A DNA stretch of 64,000 nt from Tenebrio molitor (GCF_963966145.1 NC_091049.1:10478001-10542000), one strand, 5' to 3'; positions 20,710 to 32,498 are shown, numbered from the stretch's first letter. The notes: generated from the sequence alone by a model not told the origin. Translations and numbers: made by a program.

Positions 20710-23700
20710 ATGTCTCGTCCAGAACACTTGGCACCTCCAGAAATTGTGAGTAAACTTTTAAATGGGGTAGATCTCCTGGCATAACATACTTCTTTCAGTT
20801 TTACAATGAACAGGAGGCCCGAAAATATACTCACAAGTACGTAAAAGCCGGCAAATTTTAATATGTATTAACTTTCAAAAATATATTTTACAGCTCTCGT
20901 ATCATTGACATTCAGATGCAGATGAGCGAACGCGCTGTAGAACTCCTCTTGCTTCCAGAAGACAAACCTTGTTATTTACTTGATGTAGGTTGTGGTTCAG
21001 GTCTTAGCGGTGGCGTTCTCGATGAGCAAGGCCACTTTTGGGTAGGCATGGACATTTCTTCAGCTATGTTAGGTAAAACAACAAATGGCAAAAATACCAA
21101 ATTTTAATTGTGTTTGTTGAAGACATTGCCCTTGAAAGGGAAGTTGAAGGAGATGTCTTGTTGACGGATATGGGCCAAGGGTGTCCTTTTAGAGCAGGAA
21201 CATTTGATGGGGCGATTAGTGTTTCTGCACTTCAATGGTTGTGTAATGCTGACAAATCTTCACATAAGCCAGTTCAAAGATTGTACAAATTCTTCAGTAC
21301 TCTTTACGCTTGTTTGGTACATGTTTATTTAGCAGTTGTGATGTGTTATAATGTGTGGGTTACAGAGTCGATCAGCAAGGGCTGTTTTCCAGTTTTATCC
21401 AGAAAATAGTGAACAGATGGAACTGGTGACTGCACAAGCCATGAAAGCTGGTTTTTATGGGGGGGTTGTGGTAGATTTTCCCAATTCAACAAAGGCAAAA
21501 AAATTCTTTTTAGTATTAATGACAGGTGGTAGCATGCCTCTTCCTAAGGGATTAGGAACTGAAGAAGATTCTAAAGGTAAGTGAGAAATACTTTTGTAAT
21601 GTATAGAAAGCTGGGTCACTTTCAAAATCAAATCTAAAAATTGTATCAGTAAGCGTCAAAATCCACATGGAACTAATGCTACTTTTAAAAAATAATTTAA
21701 ATCACTTTTATTATTTTTCTTTGTTATCTAAATGAAGCATTAATAATTATAACAATAAAAAAATCAGTGTATATTCCTTACTATGTATCGTGAAAGTGAC
21801 TGATACAAGAATTCGTCTTGAAATTGCGAATATCTGTGATCTTGATAAATACAGTGTGGAAACTTTAACTGGAATAAAATTCGTAACTTGGACCTAGACG
21901 ACTTTTATAAAAAAAATCCCGAAACGGGTCGATTTTTGTTTTTCCTTGCCCACATTTTGGCGTATATGGTTTTTGCGTATCTGCTTCCGGAAGTTCGCAA
22001 CCACCCCTAACTTTTTTTTTCAAATGGAAGGGTATGCCAAGTGACACCTCGTTTGAAAGGTTACTTAGCAAGGAATACAACGCACTATTTGTTTCCAGAA
22101 TATTTTCAAAGCCCACGTGCTAAAAAATAAAAACCCATTTTATAAGTTGAAGATTTTCTTGGCAAATTGCAAATCGGTAGTAACATGCATACCTTACGTT
22201 TTGTAACATTTCCGGTGCGATTTGCTTCATTTCATGCCTAAGACAGAACAGTATTGAAAACCCTAAGGAACGTATTAAGCATGAAATTAGGCAAATCTCA
22301 TCGGAAATGTTACAAAAAGTAAGGGATGCATGTTACTATCGATTTGCAATTTGCCAAGAAAGAAACGGTGTCCATTTTGAACATTTGTTGCATTAAATAG
22401 AATTCAACTTATAAAATTGGTTTTTATTTTTAGCACGTAGGCTTTGAAAATATGTATTCAGGAAACAAATAGTGCGTCGTATTCCTTGCGAAGGTGGCTT
22501 TCAAACGAGGTGTCACTCGGCATACTCTTACCTTTGAAAAACAAAAGTTAGGGGTGGTTGCGCACTTCCGGGAGGAGATATGCAAAAAACATATGCACCA
22601 AAATGTAGGCAAAGAAAAACAAAAATGTTTCGGGATTTTTTACAAAAATGGCCCAGTTCAAGTTATGAATTTTATTCCACTTAAAGTTTCCACGCTGTAT
22701 ACATTTCTGTATATTTTGAATTAAATACTACCACTATTTTTACTGCAATGAATAATGAAGTATTTAAAAAAAAAATGGTCTTGCTGGGATTCGAACCTCG
22801 TTGTGGAGAAGAAATCCGAAATACAAGTTCGACTCGTAAAGTGATACAGTGTGAATCTGCAAAAACAATAAATATTCAAATAATAACGCTAAAGGTAATT
22901 TGTTTCAAAATAAAATTGTTAATCCTTTGCTTTTTTAAAATAAACTCATTAAAAGGACAAAAAAAAAGTTTCAACTGTCAGGTGTGGGGTTCGAACCCAC
23001 GCTCTCTTTCGAGAACCAGAGCTTAAATCTGGCGCCTTAGACCGCTCGGCCAACCTGACTTACAACAGTAGGTGCGAATCTATAGTTAATAAAGTAGTCA
23101 TGTTGCACAATGTTACATAAAACTAATCTTTCCAAATCAAATATACTTATCCAGCCACGTAGCTATAGGTGGGCCAGGGTGGGCCTGGCCCACCCCAAAA
23201 TTTTGAGGCCCACCCGTGTGCCCACTTCGGAAAACTTAAGATACACATGGAAGTTTTGAAAGAAAAATAAACTAATTAGTCATTTACGATAAAAGTGTGA
23301 TAACTTTAACAAATTGCAATAATATGCAAGAATCTACCGCACACAAATGTATTAAGTAGTTGGTATCCGATTTCATTTCTTCCTTATCGAGGCTGACTAA
23401 TTCGGCTCAACAAAAATTGGTTCCGATTACGTACTGTCGAATTTGCAGTTTTATGAAATGGTTCCACGAAGTTTGTATTATATTTATCTTTATGGTCAAT
23501 GACTAAGACAGTTTTCGTCTTTTAGTCTTAGTGTAGTCGAATATTGAGAAGTAACTCGGTTACGGCGCGCTTTTCTTCGTAGTCTTATTCGTTGTTTAAA
23601 ATTTTCTTGAAAAATGAGTGGTAAGCGAACTCTGCACGACTATTTTTCTTCTGGTAAGAAGCAAAAAATTAGTGATGATGAAAGTCCAGTTCAAGATGAA

Positions 23701-26444
23701 TTACAACAACCATCGACTTCTCGTACGAGTACGATTCCAGTAGAATGTCCCGTAATAACTGAAGTAAAATTAAAATCTGATTCTGATTTTGATTCGGGTG
23801 ACGATTCTATTGCCAATGATTTTTCATCTGAAACCGATCTAGATGATGACGATGATGAAAAATCAGAATCAATCGAATTTACCGAATGGTTACGTCGTGG
23901 GAACGAGTATAGCGCTACCTCAAATGCAGAAAAGGATGTTAACACTAAAAAGTCACCTGGACCAGCTGATCTTTCCCAAAGTCCTGAAGATGAACCCAAA
24001 CAACCCGAATTAATATTATTTCCTCGTACAAAATTTGGTAATAAACAAAGACAGTTCAGCAGCGCTTGGTACAAACTCTATCCAACTTGGTTAGAATACA
24101 GTGTATTATGTGACGCCGCGTTTTGTTTTGTGTGCAGACATTTCTCGGTTAATCCACCTGAGGTGTTTGTTAGTACCGGATTTAAAAACTGGAAAAGGGC
24201 CTTGGAAAGAGATTCTGGATTCAAAAAACATGAGGTCAGCATGGAACATAAAAATTGCCATTTAAAGTGGATCAATTATTCTAAAATAAGAGCAAACGCT
24301 GAAACTTCGGTTATGAGTCAAGTTAACGAGGCTCATAGAGCATTGGTAGAAGAAAACAAAGCATATATGACAATTGTCATTGATATTCTAATTTATACTG
24401 CAACACAAAATATTGCTCAAAGAGGAAACCGAGAAAATCTGGAGAGCTCCAATCGTGGTAACTTTTTGGAATTATTGGATTTGTTTGCAAAGCATAATCT
24501 GGTTGTGAAAAAAAAAATTGTTGAAGAAGTTTCAAGAAATGCAAAATACACCAGTGCTCAAGTACAAAACGAGATTTTGTTTATTTGCTCCAAAATGATA
24601 TTGGATAAAATAAGTGACGAGATTAGACGGGCCTCATGCTTTGCACTAATGTGTGATGAAACAAAAGACATTTCTAAGACGGAACAGATATCAGTGGTAA
24701 TCCGATATTATTTAGATGGAACAATTTATGAAAGGTTTATTGGTTTTAGAGCAGCAAAAAATGTGGATGCTAAATCATTACTATCATATATCAAAGAACT
24801 TTTAAACCAATGTGGTGTGGATATGCAAAAGTTTATTGCCCAAACTTATGACGGTGCTAGTGTAATGAGTGGCCGTGTAAAAGGTGTACAAAAACTTTTT
24901 CGCGACGAAGTTCCTAGAGCAATATATGTACATTGCTATAATCACAGATTAAACCTGATCACTGTGGATATTTGCAAAAACCTCTCTCACGGTAAATTAT
25001 TTTTTGACTTTTTGGAAACTCTGTTTGTTTTTATGTCTGGTTCTGCAGTCCACAGTCAATTTATTGAAACTCAACGACAAATTAATCTTGAAAAGAAACC
25101 TATTCAACTAAAAAGAATTCGTTACACAAGATGGACCGCACAAGTTCATGCTTGTTCGGCAATTAAAACTCTAGTTACAGAAATTCTAGTTTTTTTAAAC
25201 AAATTAATTGCAGACAAGAGTGATCGATCCGCAGAAGCTATTGGAATGTTGCATCAAATTGACTTTAACTTTATTTTTAACTTGTGTATGTATTATAAAA
25301 TCTTAAATTTATTTAAAGGTGTAAGTGATTATTTTCAAAAAGTAACGTCGAATTTAAGTTCAGCAAATATTCTTTTAAAATCTGCCGAAGACACTTTCAA
25401 AACAATGAGGAGTAGTGACGATGAATTTTTATTAATATACTTTGAGGCAATTAAAATTTGTGAAAATAATAATATTGACATTCCAAGTGCGAACCAAGCA
25501 GTGCAGACATCTCGTGTAAAAAAAATGCCGAAACGATTTGAACATTTTGTTGTTAGTGAAAATATAAACATTGAAGACGAAGTGCCGATTGATCAGAGAC
25601 AATTTAAAACGCGTGTGTATTTTCCTACAATTGATCTAATTTTAATGGCAATAAATGAACGTTTTAATAAATGTGCAAGTGTCATTAATGCATCTAGTGC
25701 TTTGCATCCCGAAAATGATGACTTTTTAAGTTATGAAATTGTGCGACCTCTTGCTGAACATTATAAAATAGAACTTGACAGCTTAAAGGCAGAATTTACC
25801 ATTCTTTGTAAAACTATAAAACAATATGAACTTGAAAAAAATATTAAAATTTCGAACATTATGCAGCTATTGGATTTATTAGAAATTTATAAAATCGTAT
25901 TTCCTGAAACTTACAAATTAACAGTGATCACACTTACAATACCAGTGTCCAGTGCCGGTTGTGAACGAACATTTTCGTGTTTGAAGAGGTTAAAAACATA
26001 TATTAGAAATAAGATGACCAACGAAAGACTAAACCATTTAGCTATTATAAACATTGAACGTTCGACCGCTAAAACTTTAAGTGCAGACGAAATTATTAAA
26101 AAGTTTGATGAAATGCATCGTAATAGAAGAATTATTTTACATTAGGTGAGCTTTTTTTTAACTTTTATATGATTCTGTTGGCCCACCCAAAAAAAATTGT
26201 GGCCCACTCTGGGCCCACCTATTTTTAAATCCTAGCTACGTTGCTGTACTTATCTAGTTGATAAACATACATTTCAGGTGTTTCATACATATCTAAGAGG
26301 GAACATGCCAAAAAAGCCCGCGGAAAACCGCTAAAGAAGAGCCGTGAGTGGATATTAGAGAAAAAGGAACGCAGGCGAAGACAAATGAAAGATGTTAGAG
26401 CGGATTCTAAATATACCGGACGTAAACGTAGCGGCAGATTTTAA
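20710..26444 (+). CDS. BUD23: BUD23/WBSCR22 18S rRNA (guanine-N7) methyltransferase
   Basis: SAM-dependent methyltransferase that with TRMT112 methylates a guanine of 18S rRNA and aids 40S maturation. Exons 20710-20745, 20799-20836, 20894-21072, 21123-21316, 21366-21576 and 26278-26444 join in phase to 274 residues (human 281). The SAM-binding motif [14 protein letters not shown] is in exon 3; [21 protein letters not shown] and FYPENSEQ follow. The last exon encodes the basic tail (EKKERRRRQ ... [10 protein letters not shown]) typical of Bud23. The last intron is 4.7 kb, against under 55 bp for most of the others, because it holds a fold-back, an antisense tRNA-Leu and a hAT transposon. AATAAA overlaps the stop codon at 26443. 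Confidence 0.95.
21850..22699. repeat. 850-bp fold-back element in BUD23 intron
   Basis: Near-palindrome: the left half from TACAGTGTGGAAACTTTAAC is mirrored by the right half ending GTTTCCACGCTGTA. Arms are about 390 bp, with the turn near 22250-22280. Ends lie on TA. It lies inside a transcribed intron, so the pre-mRNA should fold into a long hairpin there. The short open frames inside are not genes. Confidence 0.85.
22976..23059 (-). tRNA. tRNA-Leu (anticodon TAA)
   Basis: 84-nt cloverleaf read on the minus strand. The acceptor stem GTCAGGT/ACCTGAC pairs perfectly. The anticodon stem is CCAGA/TCTGG with loop TTTAAGC. A long class II variable arm follows, then the T-arm with GGTTCGAACCC and discriminator A. 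No intron. It lies antisense within the last BUD23 intron, just upstream of the hAT element. Confidence 0.93.
23152..26246 (+). mobile_element. Complete hAT transposon
   Basis: Terminal repeats CAGCCACGTAGCTA and, inverted, CAGCAACGTAGCTA, bounded by a perfect 8-bp duplication TACTTATC (23144-23151 and 26247-26254), the hallmark of hAT insertion. Subterminal clusters of GGGTGGGCC/GGCCCACCC at both ends are likely transposase-binding repeats. It carries one intact transposase gene (23614-26145), so it may be autonomous. It inserted in the last BUD23 intron, its right end 31 bp from the final exon. Confidence 0.95.
23614..26145 (+). CDS. hAT-superfamily transposase (ZMYM1/TTF-type, intact)
   Basis: 843-residue intact frame. 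The N-terminus KRTLHDYF and an acidic low-complexity region come first. Then comes a TTF-type zinc finger region (about residues 145-200, including [16 protein letters not shown]), a DUF4371-like part and an RNase H-like catalytic domain. Candidate acidic catalytic residues are D348 (MCDETKD) and D413 (QTYDGAS). The hAT C-terminal dimerisation region [19 protein letters not shown] carries E784. This architecture matches the many insect proteins annotated as zinc finger MYM-type protein 1-like. No stop or frameshift is present. It cuts and pastes its own element, inferred from family. Confidence 0.93.
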   Translation: MSGKRTLHDYFSSGKKQKISDDESPVQDELQQPSTSRTSTIPVECPVITEVKLKSDSDFDSGDDSIANDFSSETDLDDDDDEKSESIEFTEWLRRGNEYSATSNAEKDVNTKKSPGPADLSQSPEDEPKQPELILFPRTKFGNKQRQFSSAWYKLYPTWLEYSVLCDAAFCFVCRHFSVNPPEVFVSTGFKNWKRALERDSGFKKHEVSMEHKNCHLKWINYSKIRANAETSVMSQVNEAHRALVEENKAYMTIVIDILIYTATQNIAQRGNRENLESSNRGNFLELLDLFAKHNLVVKKKIVEEVSRNAKYTSAQVQNEILFICSKMILDKISDEIRRASCFALMCDETKDISKTEQISVVIRYYLDGTIYERFIGFRAAKNVDAKSLLSYIKELLNQCGVDMQKFIAQTYDGASVMSGRVKGVQKLFRDEVPRAIYVHCYNHRLNLITVDICKNLSHGKLFFDFLETLFVFMSGSAVHSQFIETQRQINLEKKPIQLKRIRYTRWTAQVHACSAIKTLVTEILVFLNKLIADKSDRSAEAIGMLHQIDFNFIFNLCMYYKILNLFKGVSDYFQKVTSNLSSANILLKSAEDTFKTMRSSDDEFLLIYFEAIKICENNNIDIPSANQAVQTSRVKKMPKRFEHFVVSENINIEDEVPIDQRQFKTRVYFPTIDLILMAINERFNKCASVINASSALHPENDDFLSYEIVRPLAEHYKIELDSLKAEFTILCKTIKQYELEKNIKISNIMQLLDLLEIYKIVFPETYKLTVITLTIPVSSAGCERTFSCLKRLKTYIRNKMTNERLNHLAIINIERSTAKTLSADEIIKKFDEMHRNRRIILH

Positions 26445-26723
26445 TAAAAATATTTAAATTTTAATACTTACTTAATGCTGATGCCTTTCTACCATTTCCG
26501 GTGTAAAGCATAAAATTTTAATATAATACAACAAATTATATCTAATAAATGAATACATAAAGAATTATTTCGTAAAAAGATTTTTAATTTAATTTAATCA
26601 CTAAGTCCAATTGGTCGTTAGGTGTAGGACTGAAAAATTCTTGAAAAGATAAAATGTTATATTCCTGATGTCCTGAAAGTGTTAAACTTTTAAAAATTTA
26701 ATAAAATTAAAAAAAAGTTGGTT

Positions 26724-26795
26724 GGGCCTGTCCGGGATTTGAACCCGGGACCTCTCGCACCCGAAGCGAGAATCATACCCCTAGACCAACAGGCC
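26724..26795 (-). tRNA. tRNA-Pro (anticodon CGG)
   Basis: 72-nt cloverleaf on the minus strand. The acceptor stem is GGCCTGT/ACAGGCC with discriminator C. The anticodon stem is CTCGC/GCGAG with loop TTCGGGT (anticodon CGG), and the T-arm is CCCGGGTTCAAATCCCGG. No intron. It lies between BUD23 and MTFP1. Confidence 0.93.
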
Positions 26796-27050
26796 GTTGA
26801 AATTCGAGGTCTAAAAAGAGCGAATTATGGTACCCTGAATCTTACGTCACTAGAAATAATTATAAATAAATAGAAATTGACGTAATTTAAATAATTGCAA
26901 TTGTTTATGAAAAATCTTCGTTCAGCTATTTTCTTCAACATTAAAACTAAATCTAGTAATTTTTTATTTGAAACTATTACCCTTGCGTCAACATAACCTA
27001 ACTTTTTAATAAACACTTGTTATCATCAATCTTCACAGAAAATTTGAAAA

Positions 27051-27631
27051 ATGGATTCTCACAACCGCGGCCACGATATTTACAAGGATACTCCAATAAG
27101 ACTGTTAGGTAATTTGATCGAATCCTTTCGCTACTCATTAGTTAACCCCGTTTGCGGTACAGGTTACGCCAACGAAGTTGGGGAGTCTCTGCGGGGATTT
27201 ATTGGAGCCAAATGGGTCAACATCTCTTACGGTATTGCCACATTGTATGTTTTTGCTGACACAATAGACAAAACTGCGAAGACCTATCATGTAAAGACAT
27301 GAATGAATGGAACAATTGAGATTATTAATTTTATTATTCTGTATTACAGAGAAACTCAGGCAAGTCTGGTCGTATCACAAAGACGCTTTACATCGCTACT
27401 GATACGCTTATTTGGCAAATGCTGGCCTCAGTTGTTATTCCAGGTTTTGTAATTAATCGTGTATGTTATTTTTCAAATTATGTGTTATACAACACAACAA
27501 AGCTCCCTCCAAACAACAGAAAATTGATAGTAACCTGCATTGGTTTAGGCATAATACCCTTTATTATTAAACCAATAGATAGATCGGTGGACACACTGCT
27601 TGACTATAGTTTGAGAAAAATAGCACCTTAA
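27051..27631 (+). CDS. MTFP1: Mitochondrial fission process protein 1 (MTP18)
   Basis: Inner mitochondrial membrane protein that promotes fission. Exons 27051-27290 and 27350-27631 join in phase 0 (donor CAT|GTAAAG, acceptor TTACAG|AGA) to 173 residues. Matches the family at DIYKDTPIRLLG, GYANEVGES, WVNISYGIATLYVFADTIDK, TDTLIWQMLASVVIPGFVINRVC and PIDRSVDTLLDYSLRK. Hydrophobic segments fall in the LSYG- and IPGF-type regions. ATG context AAAATGG is good. A poly(A) signal AATAAA lies at 27649, 18 bp after the stop. Confidence 0.95.
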
Positions 27632-27895
27632 TAGTTGACAGTACAGTAATAAAATAGTACAAAGCATTTTGAATTTGCCTCAGGTGCCAAAAAAAGGCAA
27701 GGGTAGTGCAATTTAAAAAAAATAGTCGAAATTGTTATGGACGTGCTTGAATAGCATAGTGTCAAAGTTGCTGCATGTGTGGTAGCCCTGTTTAGTTTGA
27801 AACAATAGTTGGTATCACATGTTATTGTTGCGTAAATAAACGAGTGTTTACAAATAGTTTGTCTAAATTGATGGTAATTGTTTAAAGAATTCGAA

Positions 27896-29294
27896 ATGTC
27901 CAAAGCTAAAATTATAGAGCTGGACGCTACGAACACTTGCGAAATGTAATTATGAGTGAATTAACTAGTTTAAAAAGTGAGGTTATGTTTTGACGTTTTA
28001 GATGCGATAACGCACTTTCAAAATACTCGTGTCCCAAATGCCACGTGAAATATTGTTCGTTGACTTGTTATCAGTCAGAAAAACACTTGCAATGCTCTGA
28101 AGAGTTCTACAAAAAGTGTATAATAGAGGAATTAGCGCTCGAAAACAATGAAGAAGCCAAAAAGAAAATGTTGGAAATCTTGAAGAGAAACCACTTAAAT
28201 GACGAGGAAGACAGTGAATTAGACTCAGATGATGAGGACGATGTTGCAGATATCACTAACAGACTTGCAGGGGTGGATTTAGACAATGCAGATCAAGTGT
28301 GGGAAAAATTAACTGAAGATGAGCAACAGGAGTTTATTGCCTTTCTAAAGTTTGTTTGCTGAAATTGTGGTAATCCTTAGAGTGTCTATTAGATGACAGA
28401 GTATACAAAGAACAAACAGTTACTGCATTTAGATATTTAATTGTGAGAACTTAGTTTTATTATGCCTGTTTGCTGATCATCTAGTAGATATATATATCTA
28501 TTACCGTAATTATGATCATTTGGTTAAATTCATCTCCCATAGATCTGAAGATGTGACAAAATTGATACCTTCGTGGGATCCATGGTGGTTACATAGATCA
28601 AAAAATGTGGAAGAAGTGAATTCATCTCAAGAGTATAAAAGCAAATGTCCTCAAATAGTGAAAATCAAAAATTTTCGTGATATATCAGTAAGTTAAGATT
28701 GCAAGGAGATAACAAAAATAATTCAGAATTTTTAGAAAAGAGACCCAGCGAACTGTGTCAAGTACAATCTAGTAAATGTATTAGCAGCATATGCATTTGC
28801 AACACGTTATTTTAATGGAGAGTACTATGATTTCTATAAAGAAGTTGTCAGCTGTGTGGTTGCACTGTCATTATGTTTGAAAGTGAATCAGAATTTTGAA
28901 GATTTTAAAACAGCATTGAAATCAGTCCAAGTTCTGTGCACTGAGGTAATTGTCCCATCTGTGAGTATACCGATTTATATTTACTGTTTTCACACAGAGC
29001 GACTGGATTGTTGCCGATTTGGAAAACTTCCAACTCTTGAGAGAAGATTTGGATAAGATCATGAAAGGCCCCAACAACAATGAACAAAATTTTTACATTT
29101 TATGTGCCTTGTCTGACTTACACAAGCTGCTGAATCTGGCTCTGACCAAAAAAGAACAGAAATCAACGTTCAGTAAGAATTTTTCCAATGACCACTTTCC
29201 AGAAGTTAAGCTAGAATCGAAGAATAAAATCAAGACGTGTCTGAGAAAAGTAGAATATCTTTTGTCGTTTGCAAAAGACTTTTACACATTGTAA
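27896..29294 (+). CDS. ZNHIT2: Zinc finger HIT domain-containing protein 2
   Basis: Zf-HIT protein linked in other animals to the R2TP/HSP90 machinery and snRNP (U5) assembly. Exons: 27896-27945, 28002-28349, 28543-28687, 28736-28945, 28998-29294; 349 residues. The zf-HIT finger begins at the exon 1/2 joint (CEICDNALSKYSCPKC, YCSLTCY). An acidic stretch DDEEDSELDSDDEDD follows, then SWDPWW (PWRPWW in human) and a helical C-terminal half ending FAKDFYTL. The exon 2/3 donor (AAA|GTTTGT) is weak but keeps phase and alignment. The stop codon is two bases from that of the opposing pyd3 gene. Confidence 0.92.
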
Positions 29295-29296
29295 GT

Positions 29297-30751
29297 TCAT
29301 TTTTTATGAATAATCTGCGGTACAAAGTCGGGTTGGACGGCCTTAGCCAGTTGTTCAGCGTACATATCCAATCTCTGGGTCATCTGTTGAAATAATAATA
29401 ATAATGAAAAAACAGTGTACAAGCTGATGGTATTATTACCTGGAAACTCCAATGATCCCTAACTTGTCTGCACAGATTCAGGTCCAGCTCAGTAATCAAG
29501 AGTCCGTTTTTGACCCGCGACAGGCCCTAAAATTCCCACCGTTACATGTTTTCAATGATTTTGTGAAAACTGACCGGAGATCGCGATCCGTTGGGGGCCG
29601 CGACGTAACTAGACCCGTAAAACTGTCCGAAATCTTTGTGCGCCGGTTGGCCGTCTCCTGAAGTGAATTCCCTCTCGAAAACTTCAGTGCCGACTCTGTT
29701 GATCGCGCAAGTGAAGTAGCTGTTGGCTATGGCGGCATTTCTGGCTTCAATGCCCCACAACGGCTCGCTCAAGGTTCCCACCGTTGCGGACGGATTGAAC
29801 ACGATTTCTGCCCCGTTGATGGAGAACATGAGCCAGTTGAGGGGGTGGTGGCGGCCGTAGCATATGTTTATAGCGATTTTGCCGAATTCTGTCTGTTAAA
29901 AACATGTGAATAGACCGACCGAAGCAGCTTTGCACAGATTTACTTGAAAAACTGGATGGCCAGTGTTGCCCTCAATGTAATAAGTGGACTCATTGAAGTC
30001 TCCGACTCTCGGAATGTGATTCTTCCGGTGTTTCCCCAAGTAGTCGCCGTAGTTGTCGATCACGACGGCGGTGTTCCACACAGTTTGGCCGTGGATCTCG
30101 TCACGTTCCAAAATGGGCGAGATGATGACCATATTGTAGCGCTTGGCAAGCTTAAATTGCGTTTAGAAAAGTATTTGGAAAATTTTAGATGTTATACTTC
30201 TTTCAAAAAGGCCGTTGTGGGTCCTGAATCGGCGGGCTCGGCGTACTCGCACCAAGGTAATTTCTCCCTCGTGCAAAACGCGAAAGGCATATCTGAAGAT
30301 CAGTTTTTTATACAAAGAAATTTTGCAAAAGAGTGGACTCACTCCAAGCCTCCTGGAAGCAGAACACGTTCACCCCTCCAGTCGCGGCGGTCTCGATGGC
30401 CCCCTTCGCCAGTTTGTAGAGCGCATCGCGTTGCTCCTTGATGGGGACCCCCGGCGGCAAGGGAAGCTTGTGTTGCAAAATGCCAACGCGTACGATTTTC
30501 GGAGGTCTCAGTTGTTCCGGTGCGCTGTCAAAGCGACAGGAAACCAGTTCAAGGTCGTGTTCTTGTGCCTTGGATTCGGCATCAGGTAAGTGCAACTGTC
30601 TGTAAGTCTACTTAGATACGGTGCCGTGACACTCGCTGGCGACTTACGTGGTGGATTTGCCGTAGAGGACGTTCCGGATTTGTTCGTGGTCCTCCGGAGG
30701 TAGTTTTGACAGGATCTTTTCGACGCTTTCGAACTGTTGTTGGGAAGACAT
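29297..30751 (-). CDS. pyd3: Beta-ureidopropionase (pyd3/UPB1)
   Basis: Nitrilase-superfamily amidohydrolase catalysing the last step of pyrimidine breakdown (N-carbamoyl-beta-alanine to beta-alanine). Beta-alanine feeds insect cuticle tanning. Exons: 30751-30648, 30599-30343, 30292-30198, 30150-29944, 29892-29575, 29526-29440, 29383-29297. They join without phase errors to 384 residues, equal to the human enzyme. The Glu-Lys-Cys triad is visible in [21 protein letters not shown] and [12 protein letters not shown]. Other conserved parts are [22 protein letters not shown] and [15 protein letters not shown]. Donor 29575/29574 (CCG|GTCAGT) is slightly atypical. Cytosolic. Exons are GC-rich against AT-rich introns. 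Convergent with ZNHIT2. Confidence 0.95.
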
Positions 30752-32498
30752 GTTGTCGGGTCTGCCGAGGCGATTAAATGCGATTATCGTTTTTAAAAAT
30801 AGCCAGTGTTTACTTTCGTGACGTCAAGGACGACAGGAGCGTAATCGGAATTTTATTTAAATGTTTGTTCATTCATTTTCGACGCGTATCTACGTTGTTT
30901 TGTTAGGATACAAATCTTTGTGAGAAGGGAATTGCTTGGACAAGAATTGTTTCTTAGCCAAATGACTAAATAGAAGTTGTGATAATGACATCAAAATAAT
31001 GAATGTAAGTATTTTTTTTTTATAATTATAATTTATGTAAATTATCAGTATAATCTTTAGTTCTGTATATATTTTTTTAGATTTAAACCGCACCTGCAGG
31101 AAGTAATATAAGAAAATGTACAAGTTCCCAAATATTTTTTCTGATCTTTCATGTTTTTCTTTTGTAGTAAAGTATTACTAAAAAAGAAATACTTGAAATG
31201 TTAGAGACGGTCAACAGCTCTACCGCATAATTTTATTATCGCATGAAAATAGCATACATTTTAATCTAATGTAAATTTAATTGTAGTATGACGTAGTTTT
31301 GTGTATTTTTTCCAAGACTGTATTTTTACGATGGAAAGGTACCTATTTAGTTTAGTAATAGATTATGATTCTTTCTTAAAAATCTGATCGTGAGGTAACA
31401 ACCAAATTTTTACCGATAGGATGACACTAATTTTATCGAGAGAAGAAAATAAAGCGAACAAAAATATATAAATAAGTACTTTGTAAAAACGTCATGACCA
31501 TTTTTGTTGAAAGGTTATGTGATTTCTTATTAAATACCAATTTAATATTGATCAGCCTGATACAGATGAAAAGTTTTTAGCGGTCAGCGAAAATTATAAT
31601 TATCATCACTTTTTCTACGTAGCAGTTTTCTAAAAAAAAATGTTAAATTATTAGTCAGTAGCTTTTACCTGCAGCTTTGCTCGCGTATGTTAACCCTTCC
31701 AAGGCTCGTCAACTATGTACATATGCCACACCTTTGTAATGATAGACAACGATTGCTCAATGAGAGAAATATGGCGTCAATATCAAGTTGAATTTTTATT
31801 TGAAAGTTTCTCCAAAAGTGTAATCTCTACTCGAGCAATTCCCTATCAGCTACTTAAGCATTGTGAAAGAAAAGTAAATATTTACAGTGAATTGAAACAT
31901 ACTTTAATTGATTTAAAGATTCACCTTATCTCACCTAAAACATTAAGAATTTAAACCAATTAAGTAGGTATTACGAAATTAGAAGAAAAAAAGAATTAAA
32001 TTAAAAGTTAACTTCTGGTGTTTAGAATTGCAGTGTAAAAAAACACAAGTCGTTTGATGACACGACCGCACAGACCCTAGGTATAGCGACAAAACAAAGT
32101 AAGGGAGGTATGCTAACTACACCGCGATATATTCAGCACAGATGTATCGTTAACTTTCCGTTAAGTAGCAATCCAAAAAGTTTTAAAATTTAAGTATCGA
32201 AATAACGGACACTCCAATTTTATCAATGTTTAGATTATTTGGAACGATGCTATAAAGATACAAAATATCTAGGACGGAGATTTTATGATTATCTACCCCA
32301 AATGATCTAGAGTCTAGACGTGTCGATGAAATTTTCAACTTGCAGAAACCGTTAAACAGTTACTCGGTATAATGAGCTCTTCTACGTCGAAAACAAGCTA
32401 AGATAAAAGTGTTCAATCCTGGCTAGTTGGAACTACATAAGAAGCAGTGTGAGAGTAAAACAAAATGTCATTGCTAGAGACATTGATATGTTCTAGAG
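30752..32498. other. Upstream of pyd3; no gene seen
   Basis: The first 100 bp upstream of pyd3 is moderately GC-rich and may be its promoter and 5' UTR, with a CRE-like TGACGTCA at about 30820. From 30880 onward the sequence is AT-rich, with only chance open frames. Confidence 0.4.

Noticed and set aside
29944..30589. Plus-strand frames of 165 and 124 codons
   Set aside because: Antisense of pyd3 exons 2-4; open only because these exons are GC-rich.
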